Shown: positions 63,512-64,000 of the stretch, one piece after another
How the letters are laid out: each line of letters begins with the position of its first letter
Numbering within the stretch: the first letter of the stretch is position 1
Assembly (NCBI GenBank): GCA_015501075.1
Contig: JADNYJ010000019.1
Coordinates: 186,001-250,000, forward strand
Length of the DNA: 64,000 nt
Direction: 5' to 3'
Source of the DNA: Gymnopilus junonius
Taxonomy: Eukaryota > Basidiomycota > Agaricomycetes > Agaricales > Galerinaceae
The notes under the pieces: generated by a model
The model's database searches: none
Told to the model about the DNA's origin: nothing
Seen by the model: the letters and a program-made list of their open reading frames with translations, nothing else
Position numbers and translations under genes: made by a program

Positions 63512-64000
63512 TTATGACATCAACTTCTCTCCCCATACAAGACGATGTCGATGGGCACGATATGCACCGCTCAGAGCAATCCAGAAAAGCCATGAACAGA
63601 CGATGAAGGAGATGACGAAGAACGTGCGCAAGTAAACTTTCCACCGTAAAGAAACTGGACTAGAGGAGGTGAAAATAATAATTCGCCAGCGTTCATAGAA
63701 TTCCGTGTTGAGCCATGACAATTCGTATACAAGCTCCTGCGCCTGTATAAGAGTAAATATGATACGTCCATTGAGAGATAAAGTGATGTGATCAAAATAA
63801 ATCCGACATACCTTGTCACGACCAGAATCATAGGCATGTCTGATCCTCGAGACTTGAGAATCAGTTGATGGCAGTGTCTCCGAAAGGTCTGTAAGTGTGT
63901 CCATCGAGGTCTCCAATTCTTTCTTAATTTGAGGGACTTGTTGTTTTAGTGAAGCGTCTGCACGCTGGTAGTTACGCTATGATCCAAGTAATATTCAGTA
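63512..64000 (-). CDS. Hypothetical protein with coiled coil and C-terminal membrane helix, 3' part
   Basis: Partial gene running off the right edge. Two exons are visible (complement): 63812-63976 and 63512-63742; an acceptor AG at 63977-63978 shows that more exons lie beyond the window. The visible part starts RNYQRADASLKQQVPQIKKELETSMDT, a charged helical stretch that may form a coiled coil. It continues through AQELVYELSWLNTEFYERWRIIIF to a hydrophobic helix (TFFVISFIVCSWLFWIALSG) and a basic end RAHRHRLVWGEKLMS. I do not recognise the family. The spliced frame and coherent helix-plus-anchor layout support a real gene. Confidence 0.5.

Overview
The window looks like nuclear DNA of a mushroom-forming basidiomycete (Agaricomycetes-type). 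It has dense protein genes split by many 47-70 bp GT-AG introns (several exons of only 13-25 nt), short intergenic gaps, and gene families typical of that group: F-box/leucine-rich-repeat-like proteins, a KAR9-GAR protein, Clr2, and a mushroom-type tyrosine recombinase. No rRNA, tRNA or CRISPR array was recognised. All exon borders were read by eye from reading-frame continuity and GT/AG signals.

Layout, left to right. 1-8.4 kb: 3' end of a lipid phosphate phosphatase, a CID-domain RNA polymerase II CTD reader, PET117, an F-box protein, ubiquitin-S27a fusion and RFC subunit 3/5. 9.4-11.7 kb: a Zn2Cys6 transcription factor, then 2.7 kb with no recognisable gene. 14.4-25.4 kb: a zinc CDF transporter in 14 exons, EMC5, ZW10, a RED/IK splicing factor, a basidiomycete-type hypothetical protein and a tiny membrane protein. 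26-32.4 kb: PP2A B55, COX9, an ER-type J-protein and an FBXO9/Hrt3-like F-box protein. 32.7-40 kb: sterol O-acyltransferase, two further F-box proteins and TSR2. 40.3-46 kb: Clr2 and a KAR9-GAR protein. 46-52.8 kb: a gene-poor accessory island with a decayed tyrosine recombinase facing an intact SAP-domain gene, probably one mobile element. 52.8-64 kb: TRAPPC12-like, ERG4, MPE1, VPS5, a 206 bp foldback MITE and the 3' end of a membrane protein.

Two threads recur. Sterol metabolism appears twice (sterol acyltransferase and ERG4), and membrane traffic several times (ZW10, TRAPPC12, VPS5, EMC5, lipid phosphatase), but these are scattered housekeeping genes, not a cluster. Many genes are divergent pairs with 138-308 bp shared promoters, and four of six such gaps carry CACGTG.

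The least ordinary parts are the recombinase/SAP two-gene element and the foldback MITE. Caution: ZW10, ERG4 (twice), sterol acyltransferase and probably FBXO9 each show a one-base frame break at or near a homopolymer while the protein on both sides stays well conserved. This looks more like consensus indel errors in the assembly than gene death, and it affects how the frameshift in the recombinase should be read.
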